Positions 38,844 through 46,708 of a stretch of DNA of 52,474 nucleotides are shown here, piece by piece. The stretch's first letter is position 1. Every line of letters starts with the position of its first letter. The stretch is taken from IMG/VR virus record IMGVR_UViG_3300037493_004638, positions 1 to 52,474 of that record; one strand, 5' to 3'. Source of the stretch: a virus. Position numbers and translations under genes: made by a program. Under the pieces are notes generated by a model. The model worked only from the letters and a program-made list of their open reading frames with translations. It was not told the origin of the DNA and ran no database searches.

Positions 38844-41800
38844 TCAGGGATTAGAACGCAGACGGTAGTTTGCGGGAGGGGAGGTGCTTGCTAAGTCTGT
38901 AGCAGGAGACGGGCCTCGGGCCTTGGTTGTGGCTCCGGCTGCCGCAGTAGAGTTGCGGTTTTCTTGCAACACCCTCGCGATGGTTTCGAGGATGGCCGTT
39001 TGCTTCGCGGCCTCCGTGATCTGGTCCGCTGCCCACTTCGGATTCTCAAGCGCGGAGACGACCGCCGCCGAGTTTTCCTTGTTCGCCGAAGCCACGCTCA
39101 CCCAGTCTGCCGGACCGCCTTTGTCGGCCAACACACCATCACCCATCGCGAGGTCAGGAAGACCCTTCTTCTTGCTTGGAGCAGCTGTCTCGGCATTCTT
39201 GGCCTTGAAAGCGGCGAAGTCCTTCTTCCCTTGTGCGATTTCAGCCGCACTGGCCCCCAATACCTTCTCAGGACCGTTCATATCCAGCATCCGAGCGCCG
39301 AGGCTCGTTATCTTTCCGTCGTCGAGACTTCGGTAAGCCTTGGTGGCGAGAGGATCCTTGATCCTCATTTCCATCTTATCGGGGTTTGCGAGGGCAGCGG
39401 CAACGTCGCTCTTCTTGGTGCTCTGTAGCCACGCACCAGCCTTCTTGATGTTAGCGATCGTGGCAGAGTCAATGCCGAAGAACTTCGCCAAGCCGGGGGA
39501 CTCCGAGATGGTCTTTCCGAGGCCGACGAGCAGGTCGCCGATGGTCTGGATGATGCTGGTCAAGGGTGACGAGATAAGGGTGGCCAGCTTGTTCGATTGC
39601 TCGCGAATGAAGTTGAACACAAAGGCAAAGGCGTTGTAGACGACGTCGAACCCGCCCGTGAAGAAGTTGGCGATGTGGACGCCGACGTTCTCGAAGAACG
39701 TCAAGGTGTTCCGACCGATGTATGACAAGAAATTCCAGATGTGATCGCCGTACCATTCGACCGTCAAGAATATGTTGTTCCACATGCGGTCCCACGTTTC
39801 TCCGAACGAGTCGCCCTCCTGTTGAGCCATTGCGAACATGCCTGCAAAGAAGGCTGCGAAGGCGACGATCACAATCGCGGCAGCCGCTGTGATGGAGCCT
39901 GCGATGTAGAGGAAGACCTGCTTGATGCCGTGCCACAGGAGCTGACCCCAATTGCCGACCATCGTGAGCAGCCGTGGGCCGATGCTCGTGAAGACCTTCT
40001 TGAGGCCCCACCACAATAACTTGAAGCCTAGCTTCACGACCCCGCCAGCAATCGACGCGAAGACTGACGCGAAGGCAGCCATGATCGGACCGAGAAAGGT
40101 CAAACTGAGGATTGCGCCTGCAATCAGGAGCGGAAGGGACTCGCCGAACCAAGCCTTCATCTTCTCCTCGAAAGTCATGCTGGGGTCATCCCAAATGACA
40201 ACCATCCGATCCCACCACCCAGCCATGTAGGTCTTCAGTTCCTCAAGCGCGAAGTCGAAGGCTACTCGCAAAGTCTCGCCAAGGGAGTGCCCGAGGCTCT
40301 CAGAGGTGCCTGCGTCCTTCGCAAGAGGGTCACCCATGAGACCGGCCCACATGCCCGTCAGCGCCTTCTTCGCCTCGCCGAACGCGAAGACCAATGCGTC
40401 GTGCAGCATGGTCCCGACGGCTCCTCCAATGACTGTCGCGTCCCCAGCCTCCGGGTCAACCTTCTCCCCCATCAGCCCCGACATGAACCCTGAGAACATC
40501 TCCTTGGCGAAGGCGAGGGCCTTGGTGAAGGCTTCCTTGAGGGTGAACATGACGGCTTTGAGGATCGCGTCTGTGTCCTTGTCACCCGTGATAGCGCCGT
40601 CACCGAAGAGTCCGCCGGACAGGATCTTGCGTGCGAAGTTGGAGATGAACTTGATGCCTGTCTCAAGGTATCCCGGCAGCTTCTCCTTCATGAAGACGAT
40701 GATTTCTTTACCCGTCTTCTCCAGCGCCATGCGGGCGATGATGCTCGTGCGCTCTCCTGCCGTCAGACCCATCTTCTCCAACGCGGGCCCTACTTGGTCC
40801 TCGATGGTGAGATAGTTCGACATCAGTTCAGCGCCGAGCCCTGCGAAGACCCCAACCAGCGCGCCGAACGGAGACAGCAGATTGATGCCGAGAGCGCGGA
40901 GCTTGGCCAACGGCGCAGTCAGGGTTTCAGCTGCCGTTCCGAGCGCTGCCAGCGGACCCTGAAGGTTCGCAGGGAAGATGCCCTTCGCACCGAACTTCTG
41001 AATGTCCGCAAGTTTTCCGAGGACGAGACCGAGGGGCCCACCATCCGCCGCGACTTTCTCCATCTTCGCGCCAAAGCTGTTGAACGACGCTTGGCTTTCC
41101 GCGAGAAACTGATTCGTCGACACAGTCGCGAGGCCTCGGAAGCGCTGCAGGAAGCCTTGCTGCTGACGCTCGAACGCCTCTGCAGCAGTGATACCCGTCG
41201 TGAAACCTTCCTTCGCGAGCTTGCCTGTCGCCTGCGCTGACTCCGCAACCATCTTGCCGACGTCCACGGTGGTCAGGGCCAGACGTCCCTCGGCGGTCTG
41301 CAGCATCTTGACGATCTCATCACCGGACGCACCAAAGGCGCTCGACGCATGCGCGCGGAACAGCTCGACAGCGGCAGCGGCGTCTCCGTCGCTGAGACCG
41401 CCTACCGCCGTCGCGAACTGTTTCAGGAAGACTTCAGGGCTCTCGCTCATCGCGTTGAAGGCTGCTTCGATGCCCGGCCCAGCCTTGGCCAACCCCAGCG
41501 TGCTCTCGTGCAAGGCAGCGACCGCACCCGCCTTGAGATCTGCGAAGCCCTTCTTGCCCTCAGTCAGCGCAGTCGCGAGCCCAAGAGCCGTCTCCATCGC
41601 CTTCTCGCCGTTCCCAGTGACGGTACGGAAGGCTTGGGCTGTGGCGACAATGCCTTTGCCGAAGGCGGCAAGCTGTTCTGGAGAGTCGCCCAACATCTTG
41701 CGCGTGCTCAGGATCGACGTGATCTCGTCAACCTTCCCGAGCCCCAAGGCCGCATCCCCAGCGTCTGTCCCGAACTTCGTGAGCATGTCCGTGATCGTCG

Positions 41801-42347
41801 AGACGGCCTTGGGGTCGACTTTCTTTCCCATCTGCAGCAGCGAGTAGCCGAACTTGTCACCTGAGACGCCTGCAACTTCAGCCAGCTTCGCCAGCGTCGC
41901 CGCGCTGTCGACCCCCATGTCCTTCAGGATGTCGGAAGCCTTCATTTTACCGACGGTGGCCTCGAAGCCGTAGATTGCCTTCCCCGCTTGATCCGCCCCG
42001 ATGTTCAAGCCGTAGGCCATCGAGGACGATTGCTTCTTGAACCTCGTCAACTCCTTGCCGGTGTAGCCCAGCGTTGCGCCGAGCTTCCGCGTCTCCTTGT
42101 CGAACGCAGTGAACGTCCCCTCAATCGAGGAGGTCAGCTCCTGTCCGCCTGTCCCGAGCGTCTTGAGCTTGTCCCCTAGATCCCCAAGTCGTTCAAAACT
42201 CAGGGCCGACAGCATGGTCTGGAGGCGCTGGAGCCCCAGCATCTCCTTCCCGAGCGAGCGGAAGTCCCGACTCAGCCCGGTGATGGCCTTGCCGAGCCCA
42301 AGGTCGTTTCCTCGGAAGCTGAAACCAAGACCGAAATTGAGGGCCAT
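38844..42347 (-). CDS. Tail tape measure protein
   Basis: 1167 aa from the ATG at 42347 (MALNFGLGFSFRGNDLGLGK), chosen because GGAG precedes it; the open frame extending to 42380 has no ribosome binding site. It is mostly long helices with low Cys content, with hydrophobic segments at about 739-775 (LPLLIAGAILSLTFLGPIMA, FASVFASIAGG) and 815-840 (AAAAIVIVAFAAFFAGMFAM), as typical of tape measures. Using the ~0.15 nm per residue relation known from lambda-like tails, a tail of roughly 170-180 nm is expected (estimate). It is preceded by the frameshifted chaperone and followed by the LysM gene. Confidence 0.92.
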   Translation of the reverse strand: MALNFGLGFSFRGNDLGLGKAITGLSRDFRSLGKEMLGLQRLQTMLSALSFERLGDLGDKLKTLGTGGQELTSSIEGTFTAFDKETRKLGATLGYTGKELTRFKKQSSSMAYGLNIGADQAGKAIYGFEATVGKMKASDILKDMGVDSAATLAKLAEVAGVSGDKFGYSLLQMGKKVDPKAVSTITDMLTKFGTDAGDAALGLGKVDEITSILSTRKMLGDSPEQLAAFGKGIVATAQAFRTVTGNGEKAMETALGLATALTEGKKGFADLKAGAVAALHESTLGLAKAGPGIEAAFNAMSESPEVFLKQFATAVGGLSDGDAAAAVELFRAHASSAFGASGDEIVKMLQTAEGRLALTTVDVGKMVAESAQATGKLAKEGFTTGITAAEAFERQQQGFLQRFRGLATVSTNQFLAESQASFNSFGAKMEKVAADGGPLGLVLGKLADIQKFGAKGIFPANLQGPLAALGTAAETLTAPLAKLRALGINLLSPFGALVGVFAGLGAELMSNYLTIEDQVGPALEKMGLTAGERTSIIARMALEKTGKEIIVFMKEKLPGYLETGIKFISNFARKILSGGLFGDGAITGDKDTDAILKAVMFTLKEAFTKALAFAKEMFSGFMSGLMGEKVDPEAGDATVIGGAVGTMLHDALVFAFGEAKKALTGMWAGLMGDPLAKDAGTSESLGHSLGETLRVAFDFALEELKTYMAGWWDRMVVIWDDPSMTFEEKMKAWFGESLPLLIAGAILSLTFLGPIMAAFASVFASIAGGVVKLGFKLLWWGLKKVFTSIGPRLLTMVGNWGQLLWHGIKQVFLYIAGSITAAAAIVIVAFAAFFAGMFAMAQQEGDSFGETWDRMWNNIFLTVEWYGDHIWNFLSYIGRNTLTFFENVGVHIANFFTGGFDVVYNAFAFVFNFIREQSNKLATLISSPLTSIIQTIGDLLVGLGKTISESPGLAKFFGIDSATIANIKKAGAWLQSTKKSDVAAALANPDKMEMRIKDPLATKAYRSLDDGKITSLGARMLDMNGPEKVLGASAAEIAQGKKDFAAFKAKNAETAAPSKKKGLPDLAMGDGVLADKGGPADWVSVASANKENSAAVVSALENPKWAADQITEAAKQTAILETIARVLQENRNSTAAAGATTKARGPSPATDLASTSPPANYRLRSNP

Positions 42348-42409
42348 CGACTCTCCAGCAGAGGAGGGGTGGGGGGTCACCTCCGACGATTTTGTAGCAC
42401 GACGGCCTG

Positions 42410-42610
42410 TCAGCGTCTCATTCGAGAGCGGGACTGCGAGTCCGCCTGCCGTTGCTTCTCCGCGCGAGTTTTCTCCAGTTCAACCTTCCACTGAATGAGC
42501 CTGTGACGCCGGGTCGTCGGGATGCTCATGATGTCCGTGTAGGCCGATCCAAACGACTCCATCATGAACGCGATTTCGTCTTCGAGTCCTTCTGGACTCG
42601 ACCCGGGAAG
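42410..42610 (-). CDS. Tape-measure chaperone -1 frameshift extension (GT-type product)
   Basis: This is the portion reached by a -1 slip from the 268-aa upstream gene. After F253 the -1 frame continues LPGSSPEGLEDEIAFMMESF and ends QADSQSRSRMRR before a stop at 42410, giving a fusion of 319 aa. It has no ribosome binding site of its own and the in-frame ATG at 42670 would start inside the upstream gene's zinc region. The helical MMESFGSAYTDIMSIPTTRR segment is the usual 'T' domain of tape-measure chaperones, and the fusion lies directly before the tape measure gene. Confidence 0.85.
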   Translation of the reverse strand, partial: LPGSSPEGLEDEIAFMMESFGSAYTDIMSIPTTRRHRLIQWKVELEKTRAEKQRQADSQSRSRMRR

Positions 42611-43368
42611 AAAAAACCGGGCTGACCCAAGTCCAGCTCGCTCTTGTACTCGTGCGAGCAGACAGGACACTGCATGTCCATCTCGGTGTCAACGCCCCCG
42701 TCCTGCCCTTCCATCATGGACCGCAGGCCCTGACGATCTCGGAACGACAGCCCTCGGATGTCGTGCATCGTCGGCGTCTTTCCGTCGAGAAGTTCGATGC
42801 GCGAAAGCAACAGGGCTGAGGGCTTCTCGTCGTCAGCGACCTTGCTGGCACGTTCCTCGTCGGCACCCGTCCCAAGACGATGGCGAACCTTCCGGCCCGA
42901 TGGGAGCACGTCGTCGAACACGCGGACCATCGGGTTGGTCATCTTCTGGACGGTGAGGTCGCTGAGATCGAGGATGTAGTTGCCCTTGCTCTTGCATTCT
43001 GGACAGACCTCCTCGACAGGAAATTCGTCTCCCAGAGACGTGCGGCGAAGGGCCAGCAGCAGGAAAATGCGGTCGCCAGTCGGGAGGTGGGAGATGATGC
43101 TGGGGAACTGCCCCCGGTCCGTGATGGTGCCGATGCGCTCCAAACAGGCAGACAAGAGCATCCCGAGCTTCTTCTGCACCCCGAGCTTCGGAGTGGCGAG
43201 AAGGTCTTCTTCCCGCCCCGTCATTTCCCTCAGGTGGACCTCAGTGTGAAGCACTCCAAGGTTGTCGAGGTAGCCGCACGGCAACTCGAAGACGCCGTTT
43301 GTCGGCTTCGGAGTGTCGATCAGGTTCTGGTTGATGTTCTCTGAGAAAGTCGGTGCTTTGTCGCTCAC
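42562..43368 (-). CDS. Tape-measure chaperone / gp26-like zinc-ribbon protein, short form (268 aa)
   Basis: The product has a helical N-terminal half (EVHLREMTGREEDLLATPKL, KKLGMLLSACLERIGTITDR) and two CPxC pairs at C122/C125 (CPECKSKGNYILDLSDL) and C234/C237 (CPVCSHEYKSELDLGQPGFF). The same layout is seen in T4 gp26-like baseplate/assembly proteins of myoviruses. Its last codons contain the slippery site, and termination at 42562 gives the short form. By analogy with gpG/gpGT and P2 E/E', the short and long forms are made in a fixed ratio as tail assembly chaperones. The gene overlaps the upstream gene by ATGA. Confidence 0.85.
   Translation of the reverse strand: MSDKAPTFSENINQNLIDTPKPTNGVFELPCGYLDNLGVLHTEVHLREMTGREEDLLATPKLGVQKKLGMLLSACLERIGTITDRGQFPSIISHLPTGDRIFLLLALRRTSLGDEFPVEEVCPECKSKGNYILDLSDLTVQKMTNPMVRVFDDVLPSGRKVRHRLGTGADEERASKVADDEKPSALLLSRIELLDGKTPTMHDIRGLSFRDRQGLRSMMEGQDGGVDTEMDMQCPVCSHEYKSELDLGQPGFFFPGRVQKDSKTKSRS
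42582..42616 (-). promoter_or_regulatory. Programmed -1 ribosomal frameshift signal
   Basis: The slippery heptamer T_TTT_TTC (minus strand 42616-42610) lies in the zero frame GGT TTT TTC. An 8-nt spacer (42609-42602) follows, then a perfect 8-bp stem TCGAGTCC / GGACTCGA (42601-42594 and 42589-42582) with a 4-nt loop. All three elements have the canonical arrangement, and the -1 frame stays open for 66 codons. Confidence 0.9.
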
Positions 43369-43970
43369 GTCTTGTTCCTTCCGGCTGCGTCCACCAATGG
43401 CGAGGCTTCCGCCTCGTACATGCAGAAAAGGGCTTTGAGAGCCGTCGTCACGGTCATCCCTTGCCCGTCCACGATCGTTTTGAAAGTTGAGTACAGGTCC
43501 GACTCCACCCAGATGTTGAGCCGGACATCAGACCCTGCGTCCTGATACGACGAGAGGTCGTCGAAGCGTGCTTGGTCGGCGACGTAACGGCCCATCATGT
43601 AGCGCACCAAAGCGCCCATGCTGCTCGTGTGGCCGACGTCCCGTCGCTCCTGCAGCTTCTTGTAGAGCCGGTCGGAGACCCAGATGTTGACGAGACGCTT
43701 TCCTTGCTCCGCGACCTTCTTCGGGGAGACGCTGGAGGCCAGCTCGCATGCCCGGCAGAGGAGCACGGAGTTCGCGAGGAGCAGTTTTCCGCCCGCCTCC
43801 TCCGGAACGATGAGTCGGGGTTTGAGCTTGTGCTCCCCTCCGCAGTTCGCACATTTTCCGTGTGCAGCGTCGTAGACCATCTGCGACCACATCCGGCGGT
43901 CGTCGGGTTCTGCTGGGTCCGTCAAGATCGCACCTGTTGGGACCATATGGCCCGCGTCCATGTTGAGCAT
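43365..43970 (-). CDS. Zinc-finger plus double ribbon-helix-helix protein (201 aa)
   Basis: Residues 40-75 have C40, C43, C72 and C75 (CANCGGEHKLKPRLI...VLLCRACELA), an HNH-like or plain zinc fold lacking an obvious catalytic His. Two ribbon-helix-helix-like segments follow: RLVNIWVSDRLYKKLQERRD...MGALVRYMMGRYV (92-130) and VRLNIWVESDLYSTFKTIVD...TTALKALFCMYEAE (149-188). The RHH pairs suggest DNA or nucleic-acid binding. A regulator among tail genes is unusual. The ATG at 43970 is used; an ATG inside the CCATATGG palindrome (43945) is an alternative. It follows a strong terminator. Confidence 0.75.
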   Translation of the reverse strand: MLNMDAGHMVPTGAILTDPAEPDDRRMWSQMVYDAAHGKCANCGGEHKLKPRLIVPEEAGGKLLLANSVLLCRACELASSVSPKKVAEQGKRLVNIWVSDRLYKKLQERRDVGHTSSMGALVRYMMGRYVADQARFDDLSSYQDAGSDVRLNIWVESDLYSTFKTIVDGQGMTVTTALKALFCMYEAEASPLVDAAGRNKT

Positions 43971-44002
43971 GCCTTACCTCACACTCGATGTATCATACTC
44001 CC

Positions 44003-44026
44003 AAAAAAAGCCCACGCGAAGTGGGC
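44003..44026 (-). terminator. Rho-independent terminator after the 184-aa gene
   Basis: GCCCAC (44010-44015) and GTGGGC (44021-44026) with a 5-nt loop; on the minus strand the stem is followed by seven T residues (44009-44003). A TATGAT -10-like hexamer occurs about ten bases further on, so a new transcript may start here. Confidence 0.93.
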
Positions 44027-44033
44027 GGTGTGT

Positions 44034-44588
44034 TCAGGGGAGCCATCCCATCGCCTTCAGTGCCCGCAGATACTCTGCGTCTCCAGCCTTGAGCGCCCGG
44101 AGAGCGCGGACCGATGCGGATTCCCACCCAGATGCCGCAGGATTGGGGAACGGGTTCTTGGTGGGCGGTCCAAGGGGAACGGCGTAAGCGCCTACGTTGG
44201 CGGTCGTGGTGCCCTCCTGCTGGGCAAGAAGCGCCTTCATGGCGTCCATCCTCGCTTGCTGCAGCTGAGGAGACGGGGGCGGACGGTTGAAGCTCCTTCG
44301 CCCCATCTCGTGCGCTTCCTTCCACGTCGCGCGACCGGCAACGTGTTCAAGGACCTCCTCGTCCTCTTCGCCGAAGATCGAGGCGACGGACTCGGACGCC
44401 CCACGCAGGACGTCGGCGGTCGCACGCATCTGCCCGCGCAGATCGGCATACTCGGGGTGGCGGGAGCGCTTGCGGTAGATGCCGGAGAGGACGTCGAGCA
44501 TGTCCTCGACGCGGCCCGTGCGGTCGACGAGGTCTTCGAGCTTGGCCTTCAGGTCGAAGGTGTCGTCGTTGGATTCGGAGTGGCGCAT
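44034..44588 (-). CDS. Helical protein of unknown function in the tail cluster (184 aa)
   Basis: ATG at 44588 (MRHSESNDDTFDLKAKLEDL). The product is acidic and helical (VDRTGRVEDMLDVLSGIYRK, ADLRGQMRATADVLRGASES), with a Pro-rich region (FNRPPPSPQLQQARMDAMKA) and a C-terminal ESASVRALRALKAGDAEYLR. Located between tube paralogue and RHH/zinc gene and ending at a terminator, it is likely tail-related, but no family is recognised. A tail chaperone or minor component would fit the place. Confidence 0.65.
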   Translation of the reverse strand: MRHSESNDDTFDLKAKLEDLVDRTGRVEDMLDVLSGIYRKRSRHPEYADLRGQMRATADVLRGASESVASIFGEEDEEVLEHVAGRATWKEAHEMGRRSFNRPPPSPQLQQARMDAMKALLAQQEGTTTANVGAYAVPLGPPTKNPFPNPAASGWESASVRALRALKAGDAEYLRALKAMGWLP

Positions 44589-44597
44589 CCTCGTAGT

Positions 44598-45329
44598 CTA
44601 CGCAGACAGCGCAATTTCCTCCACGAATTCCGGCTGGATGTCCATCTCCTGAATCGAGACCTGCCCAGAGGTCGCATCGAAGTCTGAGCCGGTCTTGTAC
44701 CTGAGCGGAACACAGTTCTTGAGGAGGAAGGCGCGTGCGGGGATCTTGATGCTGGTCGCCTGCGAAGTAGGCGCGTTGGGAGCGAAGTTGGCCGCGAGGG
44801 TTGCCGCACCTAGAGACCCAAGTTGCACGCCGGACGCGACGCCTGCCTCGACTCCAGGCAGCAAACCAGCTCCCGCACCGACAGCAAAGCCGGTCACGGT
44901 CGACAGCCCTGTTGCGAGACCTGCTGCCAAGGCAACCTGCTCCCCTACATTTCGAGCGGGGGTGTTTCGGAAGAAGTGAACCAGAAGCAGGGTTCGGCGG
45001 TAGGTGATGCCGCCAATCTGGAGCCCGGAGAGCCCGGTTGTTCCCGCAAGCGCGGCCATCGTCCACTTCCAAAAGTCCGAGTTGAACCACGTCACGCCCC
45101 GAGACAGCGTGATCGACCCGACGCTCGCGCCCTTCACCACGGTCTTCGTGAAGGGCCAGTTTCCTTCGTTGATCTGCTGAGTCTCGACAGTGATCTCCGG
45201 GGAAGACACCGCAGAGAACCCCGAGAGCGGGGTGAACAATGGCAGCGCAGGCGCGAAGTCGATGGGGGCGACGTCGTAGAGCCAGAAGTTGTTGTCGCGC
45301 AGTGGGTCAAGCAGGTTGGAGCGCGCCAT
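44598..45329 (-). CDS. Second gp19-like tail tube paralogue with Gly/Ala insertion (243 aa)
   Basis: The N-terminal ~95 residues (VETQQINEGNWPFTKTVVKG, VGSITLSRGVTWFNSDFWKW) and the C-terminal ~55 (FLLKNCVPLRYKTGSDFDAT, SGQVSIQEMDIQPEFVEE) match the gp19-like tube family and the tube protein just upstream. Between them (about 125-185) lies a hydrophobic Gly/Ala/Val-rich insertion (LAAGLATGLSTVTGFAVGAG, LLPGVEAGVASGVQLGSLGA). A second tube-like protein could act as tube initiator, terminator or end cap. The insertion is unusual; it might contact membrane or tape measure (inference). Confidence 0.82.
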   Translation of the reverse strand: MARSNLLDPLRDNNFWLYDVAPIDFAPALPLFTPLSGFSAVSSPEITVETQQINEGNWPFTKTVVKGASVGSITLSRGVTWFNSDFWKWTMAALAGTTGLSGLQIGGITYRRTLLLVHFFRNTPARNVGEQVALAAGLATGLSTVTGFAVGAGAGLLPGVEAGVASGVQLGSLGAATLAANFAPNAPTSQATSIKIPARAFLLKNCVPLRYKTGSDFDATSGQVSIQEMDIQPEFVEEIALSA

Positions 45330-45340
45330 CAGTCACCTTC

Positions 45341-45381
45341 AAAGAAAAACGCCGGAGTCGAGGCTACCTCAAACTCCGGCG
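45341..45381 (-). terminator. Rho-independent terminator between the two tube genes
   Basis: CGCCGGAGT (45350-45358) and ACTCCGGCG (45373-45381) form a perfect 9-bp stem with an inner GAGG/CCTC extension. On the minus strand it is followed by TTTTTCTTT (45349-45341). It would lower expression of the second tube paralogue relative to the main tube protein. Confidence 0.93.
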
Positions 45382-45400
45382 CCAGTGGGTCAGACCCGTC

Positions 45401-45985
45401 TCAAGAAGGCCTGACGTCGATTCTTGCGTCCACCACGTCAAAGTACTCGAAGGCAATGTCCAACTCAGACACAGAAATGTCGCTCGACGAGGCATCGAGG
45501 TCACCCGCGACCTTCGCGCGGATCGGGAACGCCTCGTACAGGTTGTAGGTGCGGGATGGCTCCGCTGAAGACTTCAGCGCCGCTGATTCCGGCATGCCGC
45601 CAGACGTGCTTGCGGTCGTGATGGGAACCGGGCGAGTCAGCACCGAGCGGTTGAAGTGCTTGATGCTGACCGTCGTCCGGTAGTCCCCGGAGCCTTCGAC
45701 GACCACGCGGAGCCAGTTCCAGAAGTTCGAGCCGGTCTGGGTGACGCCCTTTTGCAAGGTGATGTCACTGACAGTCGTATTGCCCGGGTACTTCTGCGGG
45801 TAGTTGAAGTGCCCTTCCCGGTATTCCACGGCCTCCGTCGTCGCTTCAGGCGTCGTGCAGGACATAAAACCTGCAGGTACGTTCGACGGAAAGATCTCAG
45901 GACGCAGTGTGTCGGGAATTTCCGCACCAGTCGTCACGTGGAACCGCATCGAATGCAAGAAGTCGGTGGCTGCTGCGCGTGTCAT
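45401..45985 (-). CDS. Tail tube protein, gp19-like
   Basis: 194 aa, ATG at 45985. VEYREGHFNYPQKYPGNTTV, SDITLQKGVTQTGSNFWNWL and the C-terminal ASSSDISVSELDIAFEYFDV are characteristic of T4-like/phage tube proteins (gp19, Hcp-like fold). These stack as hexamer rings inside the sheath. The middle (KHFNRSVLTRPVPITTASTS) is the loop typical of the family. It lies downstream of the sheath and the 211-aa protein and is followed by a terminator, as expected for a highly expressed structural gene. Confidence 0.92.
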   Translation of the reverse strand: MTRAAATDFLHSMRFHVTTGAEIPDTLRPEIFPSNVPAGFMSCTTPEATTEAVEYREGHFNYPQKYPGNTTVSDITLQKGVTQTGSNFWNWLRVVVEGSGDYRTTVSIKHFNRSVLTRPVPITTASTSGGMPESAALKSSAEPSRTYNLYEAFPIRAKVAGDLDASSSDISVSELDIAFEYFDVVDARIDVRPS

Positions 45986-46005
45986 GTCTGGCTCCTAGAG
46001 CAGAT

Positions 46006-46035
46006 GATAGGGTTCCGAAGACGCTGAACCCTATC
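46006..46035 (-). other. Strong hairpin without T-tract in front of the tube gene
   Basis: GATAGGGTTC (46006-46015) and GAACCCTATC (46026-46035) are perfect 10-bp arms with a 10-nt loop, beginning at the stop codon of the 211-aa gene and ending 20 bp before the tube gene. No T run follows on the minus strand, so it is probably an mRNA-stabilising or processing hairpin rather than a terminator. Confidence 0.7.
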
Positions 46036-46669
46036 AGGCTTCGCGACGGGCGGTGATGACGATCTCGCCCGTCACCGAGCGGTCGCTACGACGAACGAAG
46101 AGGCCGACAGACGCGCCGGGGGTCAGGACCACCGAAGCGTCGCCTGCGCCCAGCGACATGACCGGGTTGACGCCAGTCGCTGCCGAGGAGATGGTCGCCG
46201 CCAGCGTGCCCGCTCCGCCAGCCGCAGAGCGGATGGTGAGGCCCGAGCCGCCAACGGCTGTCGAAATCGAGGCGAACGCATTCAGAATGCGGACCTTGTA
46301 CGGCAGCGTGTTGACCGCGTAGATGGTCACGTCGTCAGCCGTACCGGGGGCACCACCCGAGGCGAACGCCTTGCGGAAGATGACCGGAGCGGAGTCGATC
46401 GCTGCAGCAGCAACCGGAGCAACTGCCAGCGCGCTCACCGAGCCGGGAGCGATAGGCGAGGGAAGCGGGATGGAGGCCAACTCATCCGCCGTGTAGGCGA
46501 TGGATGCGGTCAGGACTCCGTCAGCGACTGCAGCTTGCAGGCCCGCCATCGACGAGATTTCCGCAGGCGACCGGCTGACGACGAGGGTCTGTGCTGCGGC
46601 GATGTCGACGTAGACATCGTTGAGGAAGAAGGCCGACGCCGAGATGTTCGTGATCGAGAGGGAAGCCAT
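46034..46669 (-). CDS. Virion protein sharing an N-terminal module with a fibre protein (211 aa)
   Basis: The N-terminal ~60 residues (SLSITNISASAFFLNDVYVD, VVSRSPAEISSMAGLQAAVA, DGVLTASI) correspond to those of the fibre protein at 7053-7895. The following ~25 residues are a Pro/Ala linker. The C-terminal ~120 residues are beta-rich (AVNTLPYKVRILNAFASIST, then ASVVLTPGASVGLFVRRSDR, EIVITARREA) and look like a compact jelly-roll. Between sheath and tube, with a terminator upstream, it could be a decoration or collar protein (inference). Confidence 0.75.
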   Translation of the reverse strand: MASLSITNISASAFFLNDVYVDIAAAQTLVVSRSPAEISSMAGLQAAVADGVLTASIAYTADELASIPLPSPIAPGSVSALAVAPVAAAAIDSAPVIFRKAFASGGAPGTADDVTIYAVNTLPYKVRILNAFASISTAVGGSGLTIRSAAGGAGTLAATISSAATGVNPVMSLGAGDASVVLTPGASVGLFVRRSDRSVTGEIVITARREA

Positions 46670-46708
46670 GTGAGTTCTCCTGCAAGCTGGGGGAAGAGTA
46701 CGAGGGTT

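Noticed and set aside
42410-42670. Separate 86-aa gene starting at 42670
   Set aside because: It has no ribosome binding site of its own and its start lies inside the zinc region of the upstream gene. The overlap, slippery heptamer and stem show it is the -1 frameshift extension.
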